Positions 1-8,529 of a stretch of DNA of 64,000 nucleotides are shown piece by piece (position 1 is the stretch's first letter; the number at the start of each line of letters is the position of its first letter). The notes under the pieces are model-generated. The model saw nothing but the letters and a program-made list of their open reading frames with translations. It was not told the origin of the DNA and did no database searches. The position numbers were made by a program, and so were the translations under genes. The stretch spans positions 1,125,001 through 1,189,000 of the forward strand of contig NZ_CP024848.1 of NCBI RefSeq assembly GCF_003352005.1. Reading direction: 5' to 3'. The stretch comes from Oceanobacillus zhaokaii (GTDB lineage Bacteria > Bacillota > Bacilli > Bacillales > Amphibacillaceae).

Positions 1-370
1 GGCCCGTGTCCTTCAATCATTAAGAAGACCTTCGACCCCACCATAAAAGTTATAGGGAAATTCATATATAATCTAACCTTAAAGTGAAAGTATTAGTATT
101 AGAATGTAATTTCTAAGAAATCAATCTTAATATTGCGAGGAAACTGCTTATTCAATCAATAATAAAATACAATAAGATTTGTGCGGATGTTATAATTGTA
201 TTAGGTTAGTTTATATGTTTGGATTTTTTTATGGTTATGCATGTAAAATGACCATTAAAGAACAGCTTTAAGAAGGGTTTACTAAAAGTTCGATACTCCT
301 AAAATAGGTTTTTAGATCATTATTTTCAAACATTTTTACAATAAAATACCAATATAAGAGGTGACGTGCA
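1..370. other. Leader region upstream of the candidate defence operon
   Basis: No ORF is supported here. Bases 3-40 contain CCCGTGTCCTTCA followed by TTCGACCCCACCAT. This loosely resembles the variable arm and T-loop of the tRNA-Leu fragment seen at 8000-8053, but it is interrupted and could be chance. The remaining ~300 bases are AT-rich and end in an AGAGGTGA ribosome-binding site just before the GTG at 371. Confidence 0.3.
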
Positions 371-1348
371 GTGTATTATCCTAATATTATTGAAGATATT
401 TGTTACGATTCAGACCATATCGAACAAGTACTAACAGAAATTAAATTAAACTTTCATGATTATTTTTCTGATTTTTTGCAGTCTGAAGCTGGTAATGGAT
501 TATCCGATGATTATGTTGTTAATTTAGTGAAGCATTTTGGAAATGATAGTCAGGGTCAGGTTATTAAGAAACGAAAAAAAGATACGAAAAAGGCCTTTCA
601 ACAGATTATTAAGGAGAGTATTGAAGGCTATGAAAAGGATAGAGAAAAATACTTAGATATTTTTGATGAAGATGTTTTTGATGAATATGAAGATGATCCA
701 AACTATTTTAAGAACAAGGTGTTACGTGATGAATGTCCAATAATTAGGGTAACGATATACAGTAATGCAAAAGAGTTGGAAAAATATAAACGTGATTTTA
801 ATCTGGCTGATCCTAATGACCTCTTAGATGTAGTTATGAATCTAACTTCTTTTGCAAATACATACAGTCAAAACCAAAATTCTAGTAATTATGAACTGAT
901 TGATAGTTTAGAAGAACTTGGTTTTCAAGATTTGGATACAGGAGATTACATTGTTTACGGTGCAATAGGTGGTGGAATTAAGAGTCATCTACTTTATAAG
1001 TTACAACCGGCCTATTTTCCTAACCGTAGTAGGGATGCAATTTGGGCATTGTGGTATTTATCGAAAAAGAAAACTTTCGGGTGCTTAGAAGACTCAGAGT
1101 TTCTTATGATTAATGTCAAGGAAAGTATAACACAACAAAATTATTTTTACCCTTATGAGTTATTTTCCTATTATGCTTTAAAGATTTTTCAATTGATTGA
1201 AAGAGAAGCAATGAACCTTAATATTCAATTAAATAAAGATTACCGTTTTGTTTTGGTTAATGAATTTCTTAGTTATGTTGCTAGCGTGCACTCGGATGAA
1301 ATTAACTTTTTGAAAAGTCAACTAAAGGAGGCAAATCATGGATTCTAA
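371..1348 (+). CDS. Unrecognised acidic protein, first gene of the candidate four-gene defence operon
   Basis: I do not recognise this 325-residue protein. It starts at GTG 371 behind AGAGGTGA, which is the only good ribosome-binding site nearby. Residues ~30-125 are strongly charged and Asp/Glu-rich. Around residues 195-205 there is a Gly-rich turn (AIGGGIKSH) followed by an aromatic, Trp-containing segment (RDAIWALWYLSKKK). The C-terminal third is helical and hydrophobic. There is no signal peptide or clear membrane segment, so it is probably cytoplasmic. Its stop overlaps the start of the helicase gene by 11 bases, implying co-transcription and translational coupling. By position it could be a sensor, adaptor or effector of the helicase/nuclease operon; that role is inference from context only. 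Confidence 0.7.
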   Translation: MYYPNIIEDICYDSDHIEQVLTEIKLNFHDYFSDFLQSEAGNGLSDDYVVNLVKHFGNDSQGQVIKKRKKDTKKAFQQIIKESIEGYEKDREKYLDIFDEDVFDEYEDDPNYFKNKVLRDECPIIRVTIYSNAKELEKYKRDFNLADPNDLLDVVMNLTSFANTYSQNQNSSNYELIDSLEELGFQDLDTGDYIVYGAIGGGIKSHLLYKLQPAYFPNRSRDAIWALWYLSKKKTFGCLEDSEFLMINVKESITQQNYFYPYELFSYYALKIFQLIEREAMNLNIQLNKDYRFVLVNEFLSYVASVHSDEINFLKSQLKEANHGF

Positions 1349-3317
1349 GGTTGAGCAATTATTTGAAAGTTATTTTCCTAATTTAGCTGATAAATTTTCA
1401 TTAAGGGTGATTCAGAAAACGGCTACACAAAATTTGTTAGATGGCAATAATACACTTTGTATTATGCCAACAAGTGGTGGGAAATCTCTTATATACTGGC
1501 TGTCTGGATTATCCTTACAGGGAATTACAATTGTTATTTCTCCATTAATTGCTTTAATAGATGAACAAGCAAGTAAAATTAGCGAACAAGGTTATGAAGT
1601 TTTAACTATTCATGGTGGAATATCTCCTAAGAAACAAGTCGATTTATTAAAGAAACTTGCTAATAAAGAATTAAATCCTAAATTTATTTTTATTAGTCCA
1701 GAAAGAATGGCGACGGATGGACTATTTGAATATGGTATGAAGAAGCGAAAAGAAGATATAAACTTAATTGCCATTGATGAAATACACTGTGTGAGCCAAT
1801 GGGGAGTTAGTTTTCGACCTTTCTATAGGCGAATCCCAGAGTTCTTAAATAGTGTTTTTAACAATAATTGGCCTAGAGTATTAGGTCTAACTGCTACTTT
1901 AAATGCTAATGAAATTAAAGATATATGTAGTTCTTTTCATATATCCAGAAAGAATATTATAAAAGACCACCTTCTAGTACGCTCTGAGATTGAACTAAAA
2001 AAGATAAAGTTTACTAATGAAGATGAAAAAGAGGAGAAACTTTGGGATTTGCTACGGATTCATAGAAATGAAAAAGTATTAGTTTATTTGTATCGTAAGT
2101 ATAATAAAAGAGGTACAGAAGATTTAATGAAAACCGCTATTGAAAAAGGCTATAATGCGGTGAATTTCCATGGTGAAATGTCAGCGAAAGCTAGACAAGA
2201 AATTATTCAAAAGTTTAAAAATAATGATGTTGATGTTATCTTTGCAACCAATGCTTTTGGTATGGGTATTGATATTCCTGATATTAGGGTCGTTATTCAC
2301 TTCATGATTCCAGAGTCGGTGGAGCAGTATTATCAAGAAGTTGGAAGAGCTGCAAGAGACGGCGAAGCTTCAAATACGTACTTACTTTATACTAATAAAA
2401 ACATAAGAGTGAAGAAAACACACTTTATTGATCGTTCTTTTCCCTCTATTGATAAGCTAAAAGATGTTTTCAAAAAGATTACTGGAAATAAGACAAACTA
2501 TAAAACACTACCATATTTTAATGATGAGGATGTACAGCTATGTCTCCCGTATTATTTGGACAATGATATCCTCGAAATTGGGGCTAAGGGTATTACCACT
2601 CTAGATATTTTCTCAGAAATAAAGGATCCCGAAATAGAAAGATTATATAATTTAACGAGGACTAAAGGGTTTATTAGTACTGTTAAAAAGAGCGGGCATT
2701 CTCCGAAAGAAGTTAGTGATAAAGTCTATTCAGCAATAATAAATGAACAAGTTAATCTTTCTAAAAATCTTGATAAAAGCCTAATTGTAAGAAGTAAATA
2801 TACAGAATTAAAGGCTGACCAAATTAAAATACTGGAACAATACATCGAAGACAAGCGTACATATAAACACAAACTTTTAGATTATTTTACATACTTATTA
2901 GAGGTGTGTGAAAATTCTAGAGAACTCCATCAAGAAATTGGTCGATATTTAGGTGTAGATAAACATAACCTTAATAAAATTTACAGAACACGTAAAGGAG
3001 ATTTAGTTCGGTCAAAATCTGAAGTAATAATTGCAAATCTTCTTTATGAAGCAAATGTTAATTATGAGTATGAAAAAAAACTTTATTATGATGATCAAAA
3101 TTGGATTGAACCAGACTTTACAATTGAAGTAGGAGAAAAGGACATATACTGGGAACATCTCGGTATGATTGGAACTGAGACTTATGATAAAAGATGGTTG
3201 AAGAAGATAGATATTTATGAAAAATATTATCCAGACCAATTAGAAATTACATATGAAAACCCAGCGTTGTCTGATTCAGCACGAAATATAATAGAAAAAA
3301 TTAAAGTTATGGAATGA
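1338..3317 (+). CDS. RecQ-type superfamily 2 helicase with C-terminal PD-(D/E)xK nuclease domain
   Basis: ATP-dependent DNA helicase of 659 residues. Motifs in order: Walker A PTSGGKS (44-50), motif II DEIH (147-150) followed by the RecQ-typical SQWG and FRPFYRRI, motif III GLTAT, and motifs V/VI ATNAFGMGIDIP and QEVGRAARDGE, the latter with an arginine finger. The canonical RecQ zinc-binding Cys set and HRDC domain are not evident. Instead the C-terminus carries RSKSE (E562), EPDF (D593) and YWEHLG (E606), the pattern of a PD-(D/E)xK nuclease also found fused to UvrD/RecQ-like helicases. Start ATG 1338 has AAAGGAGG 7-8 bases upstream. The helicase-nuclease fusion beside a methylase-like/TRD protein points to invading-DNA degradation; function in defence is inferred. 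Confidence 0.85.
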   Translation: MDSKVEQLFESYFPNLADKFSLRVIQKTATQNLLDGNNTLCIMPTSGGKSLIYWLSGLSLQGITIVISPLIALIDEQASKISEQGYEVLTIHGGISPKKQVDLLKKLANKELNPKFIFISPERMATDGLFEYGMKKRKEDINLIAIDEIHCVSQWGVSFRPFYRRIPEFLNSVFNNNWPRVLGLTATLNANEIKDICSSFHISRKNIIKDHLLVRSEIELKKIKFTNEDEKEEKLWDLLRIHRNEKVLVYLYRKYNKRGTEDLMKTAIEKGYNAVNFHGEMSAKARQEIIQKFKNNDVDVIFATNAFGMGIDIPDIRVVIHFMIPESVEQYYQEVGRAARDGEASNTYLLYTNKNIRVKKTHFIDRSFPSIDKLKDVFKKITGNKTNYKTLPYFNDEDVQLCLPYYLDNDILEIGAKGITTLDIFSEIKDPEIERLYNLTRTKGFISTVKKSGHSPKEVSDKVYSAIINEQVNLSKNLDKSLIVRSKYTELKADQIKILEQYIEDKRTYKHKLLDYFTYLLEVCENSRELHQEIGRYLGVDKHNLNKIYRTRKGDLVRSKSEVIIANLLYEANVNYEYEKKLYYDDQNWIEPDFTIEVGEKDIYWEHLGMIGTETYDKRWLKKIDIYEKYYPDQLEITYENPALSDSARNIIEKIKVME

Positions 3318-3388
3318 CAATAATAAGCAGTTTATTTTATATACAATAGAAGAACAAATATCGTTGTGTGATTTTGGGGGAGCCTTAT

Positions 3389-4837
3389 GTGAAAAATTCT
3401 AATGTTATACTAGATAAATTAGTTGAGAATATCTCTTCAGATAATATTTTATATAATATTAATGAGTATGTGCCAAACAAACAGTATGATGTTGTCTTGG
3501 TAAAATGTTTGAGTAGTAGCAATGATAATGAAGAGAAATTAGACAGAACTAAATATGTTATGGGAAATCATGGTATAGCATATGTATTAGTTCCAACAGC
3601 AGTACTATTCAGTAAAAATTTTAAAAGAAATAGAGAGTACATAGTTAATGAATTTCAAATTAAAGGTGTTATCACGTTGAAAACATCTGTATTTGACTTT
3701 TCTTCAATACCATTGTCCTTGATACTTCTGGAGAATAATAAAAGCAATGAAGCAACCTGGTTTACTTCTGCTAGTAGTATTCAGGAAGTGATAAATCTAG
3801 TAACTTCAAATGACCATACGAAACATAGTCATAATATATATCATACAAATTCAGTAAACAAATCAAATCTTATGCCAGAATTCTATAATGGAGAGAGACA
3901 GAAAATTGATAATATCTTAAATGCATATGAAACAAAAACCCTAAATGATATAGCTGAGTTATTCAACGGAAAAAGTGTCCCGAAAGATGAATTAGGAGGC
4001 ATAGAAGGTGACTTTTCATATTTACGGGCACGAAATATCGTAGATGGGAAAATTGTTGCAACTGACTATGTGAAAAGTGAACATGCAGTGAAATATGCCA
4101 AACAAATTTTACTTCCAGGTGATATTCTTATTTCTAAATTTTTTGGAGAGAAACGTATTGCTCAAGTATTGGAAGATGATTGTCCAGCAATTGCGTCTCC
4201 TGCTTTTATTGTGGTAAGAGCACTTGAAATACCTGAGGATTACCTTTTTAAATATATTAATAGCAGGGCTGGTAAGAATATATTTCACAAACAATTAGAA
4301 ATGATAGAGAGGGGAACCACAATTACATCAATTAACCTAAGAGATATTAAAGGTTTAAAAATTCCTATATTTGATAATGCAACAATGTTTGAAATGATAA
4401 ACATTGATAAATTGGATAATAAAGAATTGAGTAATTTAGTAGATTATATTGATGTACATGTAATAGGAAGTAAAGCCGAACAAATAGTTATTGATATGTT
4501 TTTATCGAGCGGATGGAATAAGAATGATATTCTCACAGAGGATAATATTTTTAAGTTAGGTAATACGAACGGATATTTGCCAGACATAGTTTTAAAGAAT
4601 GATAACGAAGTCTTGGCTACAGTAGAGATTAAAGTTTCAACTCGAACTGTTCCCAGAGATTTGGAAAAAACATTAGATAAGATACGACAATATCAAAAGC
4701 TTCCTGTTTTCATTTTCACTAATTTAAATAAGTTCGACTTGTATTTAATTAGAGAGAATAGAAAGGTTACTTTTGACACAGCTCCTTCTAAAACTCAACT
4801 TCTTGATGTGATAGAAAGTGGGGGATATAAGCTATGA
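3389..4837 (+). CDS. Degenerate N6-methylase-like / HsdS-type target recognition / PD-(D/E)xK fusion protein
   Basis: A three-part protein of ~482 residues. The N-terminal ~160 residues resemble the C-terminal half of type I restriction methylases (HGIAYVLVPTAVLF, then an EFQIKGVITL-like stretch). There is no SAM-binding motif and no NPPY/DPPY motif, so methylation is unlikely. The middle (~190-350) resembles an HsdS target-recognition domain, with FNGKSVPKDEL, YLRARNI, PGDILISKFFG and a closing INLRDIKGLKIPIF. The C-terminus (~380-485) has PD-x13-EIK (PDIVL then VEIK), a PD-(D/E)xK nuclease core as in HsdR N-termini. Start GTG 3389 is favoured by GGGGGA 7 bases upstream; GTG 3368 is in frame but lacks such a site. 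The stop overlaps the next ATG as ATGA. It probably supplies DNA recognition to the helicase; this is inferred. Confidence 0.7.
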   Translation: MKNSNVILDKLVENISSDNILYNINEYVPNKQYDVVLVKCLSSSNDNEEKLDRTKYVMGNHGIAYVLVPTAVLFSKNFKRNREYIVNEFQIKGVITLKTSVFDFSSIPLSLILLENNKSNEATWFTSASSIQEVINLVTSNDHTKHSHNIYHTNSVNKSNLMPEFYNGERQKIDNILNAYETKTLNDIAELFNGKSVPKDELGGIEGDFSYLRARNIVDGKIVATDYVKSEHAVKYAKQILLPGDILISKFFGEKRIAQVLEDDCPAIASPAFIVVRALEIPEDYLFKYINSRAGKNIFHKQLEMIERGTTITSINLRDIKGLKIPIFDNATMFEMINIDKLDNKELSNLVDYIDVHVIGSKAEQIVIDMFLSSGWNKNDILTEDNIFKLGNTNGYLPDIVLKNDNEVLATVEIKVSTRTVPRDLEKTLDKIRQYQKLPVFIFTNLNKFDLYLIRENRKVTFDTAPSKTQLLDVIESGGYKL

Positions 4838-5760
4838 AAGAAGATATACTTCTTTTTATTTTAGATATCCTTGGAGAAATTGATGAAAAAGTAAATATAG
4901 TAAATAGTATAGAGGATATCAAAAAAGAACTTGAGGTACATGGAGTATCCCTTAATAAGATTAGTCATGAAGTTGAAGGACTACAAAGTTATAGAAAAAG
5001 AATCGAAGAAAAAATTGATTATATCGGAAAACAATTAACAAATTTTCTCGTTAGTTTTGATGAACTTAAAACTGAAACCAGAGGGTTAGAAGAAAAAGTA
5101 AAATTGATGAACTTTAAGCTAGAACGAATTGAGAAGCAAATAACTGATGAGGAATTGGAAGATTACTACTTACTAAGCCAAAGTAATTATGATAACTGGG
5201 ATATGCTTGATAATTTAACACAGAAATTCATTCCTATGGCCGAATATCTATTCTCTAAACTGCAAAAACTTAACGGTGCGGACTTTTCGCCAGTAATTCT
5301 TGAGTTATGTAGAGCGATAGAAAATGAATTTCTTCTTAAAGTCTTTAAAAGATACACCTTGGACTTACTAGATAGGCAACGTAGAAGCATCCATAGATTT
5401 TTAGTTCTTGATAGCGGAAATAAAAATACAATGATTTTTGCAAAGGCTATCAAGAAGGCATCTAAAACACGTAAACCAGAATATACTTTAGGGCAAATGA
5501 ACACTATTCTGTCATTACTAAAAAAAGAAGATGTTGTAAGCAAGAGTCGATTACTTCAGGACTTTGAAGAATATATTTCGAGAGAATATGACTCTGTAAA
5601 CTTATTGAGTACTTCTTATATGGCGAAAATAAGCCAGATAGTAAATGAATTCAGAAACCCTTCAGCACATCCGGAATATATGGATTTTGATAAAGCTTTA
5701 GAATGTAAAGATATTATGCCGGAGAGGATAGATTATTTACTGGACTGCTTAATGGCTTAA
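4834..5760 (+). CDS. Coiled-coil protein with C-terminal HEPN-type R-x4-H motif
   Basis: Fourth and last gene of the operon, 308 residues, translationally coupled to the previous gene by an ATGA overlap. Residues ~25-110 form heptad-rich coiled coil. The C-terminal ~150 residues are all-helical and end with FRNPSAHPEY, where R274 and H279 form the R-x4-6-H signature of HEPN ribonucleases. HEPN domains commonly act as RNA-cleaving toxins in abortive defence, but some are inactive scaffolds. I see no TM segment. In context it may be the suicide effector that fires when the helicase/recognition complex engages foreign DNA. The family is not recognised beyond the motif, so the RNase role is a hypothesis. 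Confidence 0.65.
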   Translation: MKEDILLFILDILGEIDEKVNIVNSIEDIKKELEVHGVSLNKISHEVEGLQSYRKRIEEKIDYIGKQLTNFLVSFDELKTETRGLEEKVKLMNFKLERIEKQITDEELEDYYLLSQSNYDNWDMLDNLTQKFIPMAEYLFSKLQKLNGADFSPVILELCRAIENEFLLKVFKRYTLDLLDRQRRSIHRFLVLDSGNKNTMIFAKAIKKASKTRKPEYTLGQMNTILSLLKKEDVVSKSRLLQDFEEYISREYDSVNLLSTSYMAKISQIVNEFRNPSAHPEYMDFDKALECKDIMPERIDYLLDCLMA

Positions 5761-5960
5761 GTGTGTGCCTAGTTTTTATTTATAGGGAACTACTAAAAGT
5801 ATCAAAGAACGAAAAAACAAGCAGTAAGATTGATTAGTCTAAAAAATGGGATTCGTAAAAAATGGATACTGCTCAATCAAACATTGAGGTTATTACGTGT
5901 GCTTAAATGATTAAAAATTTAACACTATAGTTCTTTTTGATATTTTGACAGGGGATTAAT
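5761..5960. other. Intergenic spacer after candidate defence operon
   Basis: About 200 AT-rich bases with no ORF and no convincing terminator. An AGGGGATT ribosome-binding site for the following membrane protein sits just before 5961. Confidence 0.4.
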
Positions 5961-6557
5961 ATGGAAAAAAAACTTGTTAACTGGTTATTTAAATGGGTAT
6001 TTGTAGTTTATTTTTTCTTTGTTGTATATATATTAAGTATTAGTATTAGTGAGGTTATAATAAATGCAATTTTACCAGATCAAATGACTTATTTAAAAGT
6101 AATTTTAATTATAATTGTAGCGGTTTTGCTTTCATTAATCGGTACAATGGTTATTCATTTATTTAATCTTGGATTTAACGATCATCAAAAATTTAGGAAT
6201 AGATTTGAAGTCTCTAATTTAGTTTTCATATTTGTGACAGGTTTATTAACAGTCTTACCTTTATTAAACAAATCTTTAAGAATAAATGATACATCTTCAT
6301 TTATCGCTAGACTAATTAACGACCAAGAAATAAATGCTATAATTACATTAGTTTTTTTTATAGCAACTTTTAATTATAATATTTATAAACCAATATTTTT
6401 CTTAGATGATGATATAAAAATAAACAAAATAGAAACTGCTATTAATAAAATACAAGGGAGTAATTTAATTCGAAAAATTATTAGAATAGTATTTTGGGTT
6501 ACCCTAGTTATAGTGATTATTAATTCTATTTATTTTTTTAATGGACTAACTGAGTGA
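5961..6557 (+). CDS. Hypothetical four-helix integral membrane protein
   Basis: Unrecognised 198-residue membrane protein. Hydrophobic segments lie at roughly residues 10-30, 45-65, 90-105 plus 125-140, and 170-192, so four or five membrane passes are likely. No catalytic motif, signal-peptidase site or transporter signature is visible. The start at ATG 5961 is preceded by AGGGGATTAAT. It follows the four-gene operon by 200 bases in the same direction and could be an accessory membrane component of that system, since membrane proteins often end defence operons. The gap and the lack of overlap make independence equally possible. Confidence 0.6.
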   Translation: MEKKLVNWLFKWVFVVYFFFVVYILSISISEVIINAILPDQMTYLKVILIIIVAVLLSLIGTMVIHLFNLGFNDHQKFRNRFEVSNLVFIFVTGLLTVLPLLNKSLRINDTSSFIARLINDQEINAIITLVFFIATFNYNIYKPIFFLDDDIKINKIETAINKIQGSNLIRKIIRIVFWVTLVIVIINSIYFFNGLTE

Positions 6558-6710
6558 TATTAAGAGTGAAAACTGTGCAACTGGATAGCTTGTAAGGAAG
6601 GATTATTCCAACGTAGGCTTCCATGTGAATAATGTATTTGTATAGTGTCTTTTTACACAAATTTTACACATCACTAAAGAAGAACCTTATCAAATCAGTA
6701 TTCTTAGCCT
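6558..6710. other. Intergenic DNA before the tRNA-Leu fragment
   Basis: No gene seen. This is the left flank of the 3' tRNA-Leu fragment that begins at about 6711. Confidence 0.4.
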
Positions 6711-6736
6711 GATTTCGACCCCGACCACCGGTATCT
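6711..6736 (+). repeat. 3' end fragment of tRNA-Leu (probable attachment-site relic)
   Basis: The sequence TTTCGACCCCGACCACCGG followed by TATCT has the T-loop (TTCGACC), the 3' strand of the T-stem and the acceptor 3' strand of a Bacillus tRNA-Leu. No upstream tRNA body is present. The same 3' end recurs at 8034-8053. Integrases that target tRNA genes duplicate exactly such 3' portions, with crossover in the T-loop or anticodon loop, so the pair is read as att-site direct repeats. Confidence 0.55.
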
Positions 6737-6848
6737 AAAACGTTGACAGGACGGCGTTCAAACAGAAATAATTCGTTTGAGCGTCGACTTTTTCGCGTTC
6801 ATTTTACGCAGAACGTGCGAGAAATAGTCCCGTGCATACTTAAGAACA

Positions 6849-6890
6849 AGCGTTCCCCTCTGAATTAATCAGAAGGGAACGCTATTTTTA
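6849..6890 (+). terminator. Rho-independent terminator-like hairpin
   Basis: AGCGTTCCCCTCTGA and its near-perfect complement TCAGAAGGGAACGCT (one mismatch) enclose an ATTAA loop, followed by ATTTTTA. It lies inside the relic between the two tRNA-Leu fragments and now ends no recognisable gene. Confidence 0.6.
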
Positions 6891-6928
6891 TGGTCAATCG
6901 CAGGAGTAACGGATTAAATCGCATTTAA

Positions 6929-7108
6929 GTGGATATAGCAACAGAGCCGGTCGAGTTAGAAACGTTGTCATATGACGACGTAGTAACTAGATTCAAAGCA
7001 GACGCAGGACGTCGTGGATTGCGTCCGGATACTATTAAGTAGTACAAAGATAAGATGGGAATGTTTAGGCGCCGGCTGGTTTCGCAGGATGTGGAATTTT
7101 AAGCGAGG
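6929..7108 (+). pseudogene. Tyrosine recombinase N-terminal fragment (dead)
   Basis: Reading from GTG 6929 gives ELETLSYDDVVTRF and RRGLRPDTIK, then an in-frame TAG, YKDKMGMF and a TAA. This is the look of the SAM-like core-binding domain of a phage/transposon tyrosine integrase, which typically has RGLRPxTIxxYxxxL. The catalytic domain (R-H-R-Y) is absent. The flanking tRNA-Leu 3' fragments fit the remains of an integrated element whose integrase has decayed. Identification rests on a short motif and is tentative. Confidence 0.45.
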
Positions 7109-7403
7109 CGAATTAAATAGAAGGAAGTAAAGGCGTTTCATTCTTCGGAGTGGAGCAACTTATTTATTTAGGAGAATGAAGCCAAGCGGCAGTTTGAAAG
7201 GAATCGTTCGAAATATAGGGTGTATGTGATCACTTGTAGTGATAGAATTCCATCACCAATTAGGGAAAGAAGAGTAGGATGGTTTTCAAACAATAAAACA
7301 TGAAATTATCTTGGTATAGAGAGTATCTTTGCCTTTATTATTTAGAAAAATAAAGATATAAAGCGATAGCAAAGGAAATAGAATAGAAAAGGGAGGGGAA
7401 AAC

Positions 7404-7748
7404 ATGGTCAAAAGGATTTATATTTATCTTGTATTGTTCGCAACATTGATGATGGTTATTGGCGGAAGCATCTCGACTTTTTCAGCAATCGCAAGCATCG
7501 TTGCACCAGAAGGATATTATATGAGTTATCCTGAGTATGTGCAGGTTTATCACACGAATTACGGAGAGACAAAAGAAGTAACAAAAACGAAAGAAGAACT
7601 TCAAGAGGAATATGAGATGCACATTTTCAGAGAAAAAGAACTTGAAAAGACACGAAACATTAACCGATTATTGCAAAGTCTTGGATGGGTTTTAGTTCCG
7701 CTTCCGATTTTTATCTTTACTAGTCGTCATTTAAAGAAAAAAGAGTGA
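7404..7748 (+). CDS. Small two-helix membrane protein of unknown function
   Basis: A 114-residue protein with a hydrophobic N-terminal segment (residues ~5-32, possibly a signal anchor), a charged 60-residue middle rich in Glu/Lys, and a second membrane segment (~88-105) followed by a Lys-rich tail. The predicted topology puts the charged middle outside the cell if the N-terminus is inside. AGGGAGGGG precedes the ATG at good spacing. It lies between the two tRNA-Leu fragments, so it may be cargo of the decayed element. No family was recognised. Confidence 0.6.
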   Translation: MVKRIYIYLVLFATLMMVIGGSISTFSAIASIVAPEGYYMSYPEYVQVYHTNYGETKEVTKTKEELQEEYEMHIFREKELEKTRNINRLLQSLGWVLVPLPIFIFTSRHLKKKE

Positions 7749-8000
7749 AGAAAGTTAGGGCATCCATTACGGGGGCTTCTTTTTTGCCTAAAATCGGATG
7801 AATGGTTTTGCTAGAGAAACCCACAAGCGAATTACTTTTCTGTTGACAGGTAATTGTTTCGACTAATTGCGAAATTAAGAATTGTACTATTCGGATAGGT
7901 ATATACTTTACGGTAACAAAGGAAAGCGAGTCATGTTACTGATTCTCGCACATTTTCGGAAAGAACGTACGTAAACATTAACGTTGTATAGGTTCATCAC
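7749..8000. other. Intergenic DNA upstream of the second tRNA-Leu fragment
   Basis: No ORF supported. A CTTCTTTTTT run at about 7780 could be a weak terminator of the small membrane protein, but a convincing stem was not found. Confidence 0.3.
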
Positions 8001-8053
8001 TCAAAATCCCGTGTCTTCACGGACGTGTCGGTGCGACCCGACCACCGGTATCT
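8001..8053 (+). repeat. 3' half of tRNA-Leu (CAA anticodon loop), truncated
   Basis: Starting in the anticodon loop (ACTCAAAATCCCG, anticodon CAA), the sequence continues with a class-II variable arm (GTGTCTTCACGGAC). It then has the T-arm GTCGG-TGCGAC-CCGAC and the acceptor 3' strand CACCGGTA. The 5' half of the tRNA is missing: the bases before ACTCAAAA do not pair with the anticodon-stem 3' strand. The T-loop reads TGCGA instead of TTCGA, so the copy is probably non-functional. It reads as the second att relic matching 6711-6736. Confidence 0.6.
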
Positions 8054-8080
8054 TAAGAAAAAGACTTAGTTAATATAACA

Positions 8081-8128
8081 AAAAAGCACTTAAAAATGTT
8101 GATATATCACTGTTTAAAGGTGTTTTTT
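8081..8128 (+). terminator. Terminator-like hairpin downstream of the tRNA-Leu fragment
   Basis: AAAAAGCACTT pairs with GGTGTTTTTT (including wobbles) around an AT-rich loop and ends in a T-run. It may be the original terminator of the tRNA gene, carried along with its 3' fragment. Confidence 0.45.
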
Positions 8129-8129
8129 G

Positions 8130-8529
8130 TTTTTAAAAAAACGATAAAAAGGTAATTTGGAATCATTTTACATATTTATTCTAGGTTTTGTTTGTAGAAA
8201 TCTGATATCAATCATGTTAAGTTCAGCCAAGTAACATAAAGGACGATCCCATACCCTCTAATGTTGCTCAATTAACCTAAGGATAGAAACAGTTCGAGCA
8301 CAAACCGTGACACCTTATAACATAGGGAGGAGAGTTAACATGGTCCTATTTTTTCACATCCGTAGCCTGTAGCTGAAACAACAACTAATAAAGTGCAACA
8401 AACTTTACACTCCTTTATCAATTTATCAAAAACTTCCATATCCCCACTATTTGTTATTTGGTTTATAATAAAAGGATAGCCCTTGGAAAATCAGTTATTG
8501 ATTTTGATGGTTGCATAAAGATTAAGTAG
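8130..8529. other. Upstream region of the Wadjet operon
   Basis: About 400 bases without an ORF. It must contain the jet promoter, but I could not single out one convincing -35/-10 pair. Confidence 0.3.

Noticed and set aside
7981..8053. Intact tRNA or tmRNA gene
   Set aside because: The 5' half and D-arm are missing and the T-loop reads TGCGA; only the 3' half of a tRNA-Leu is present.
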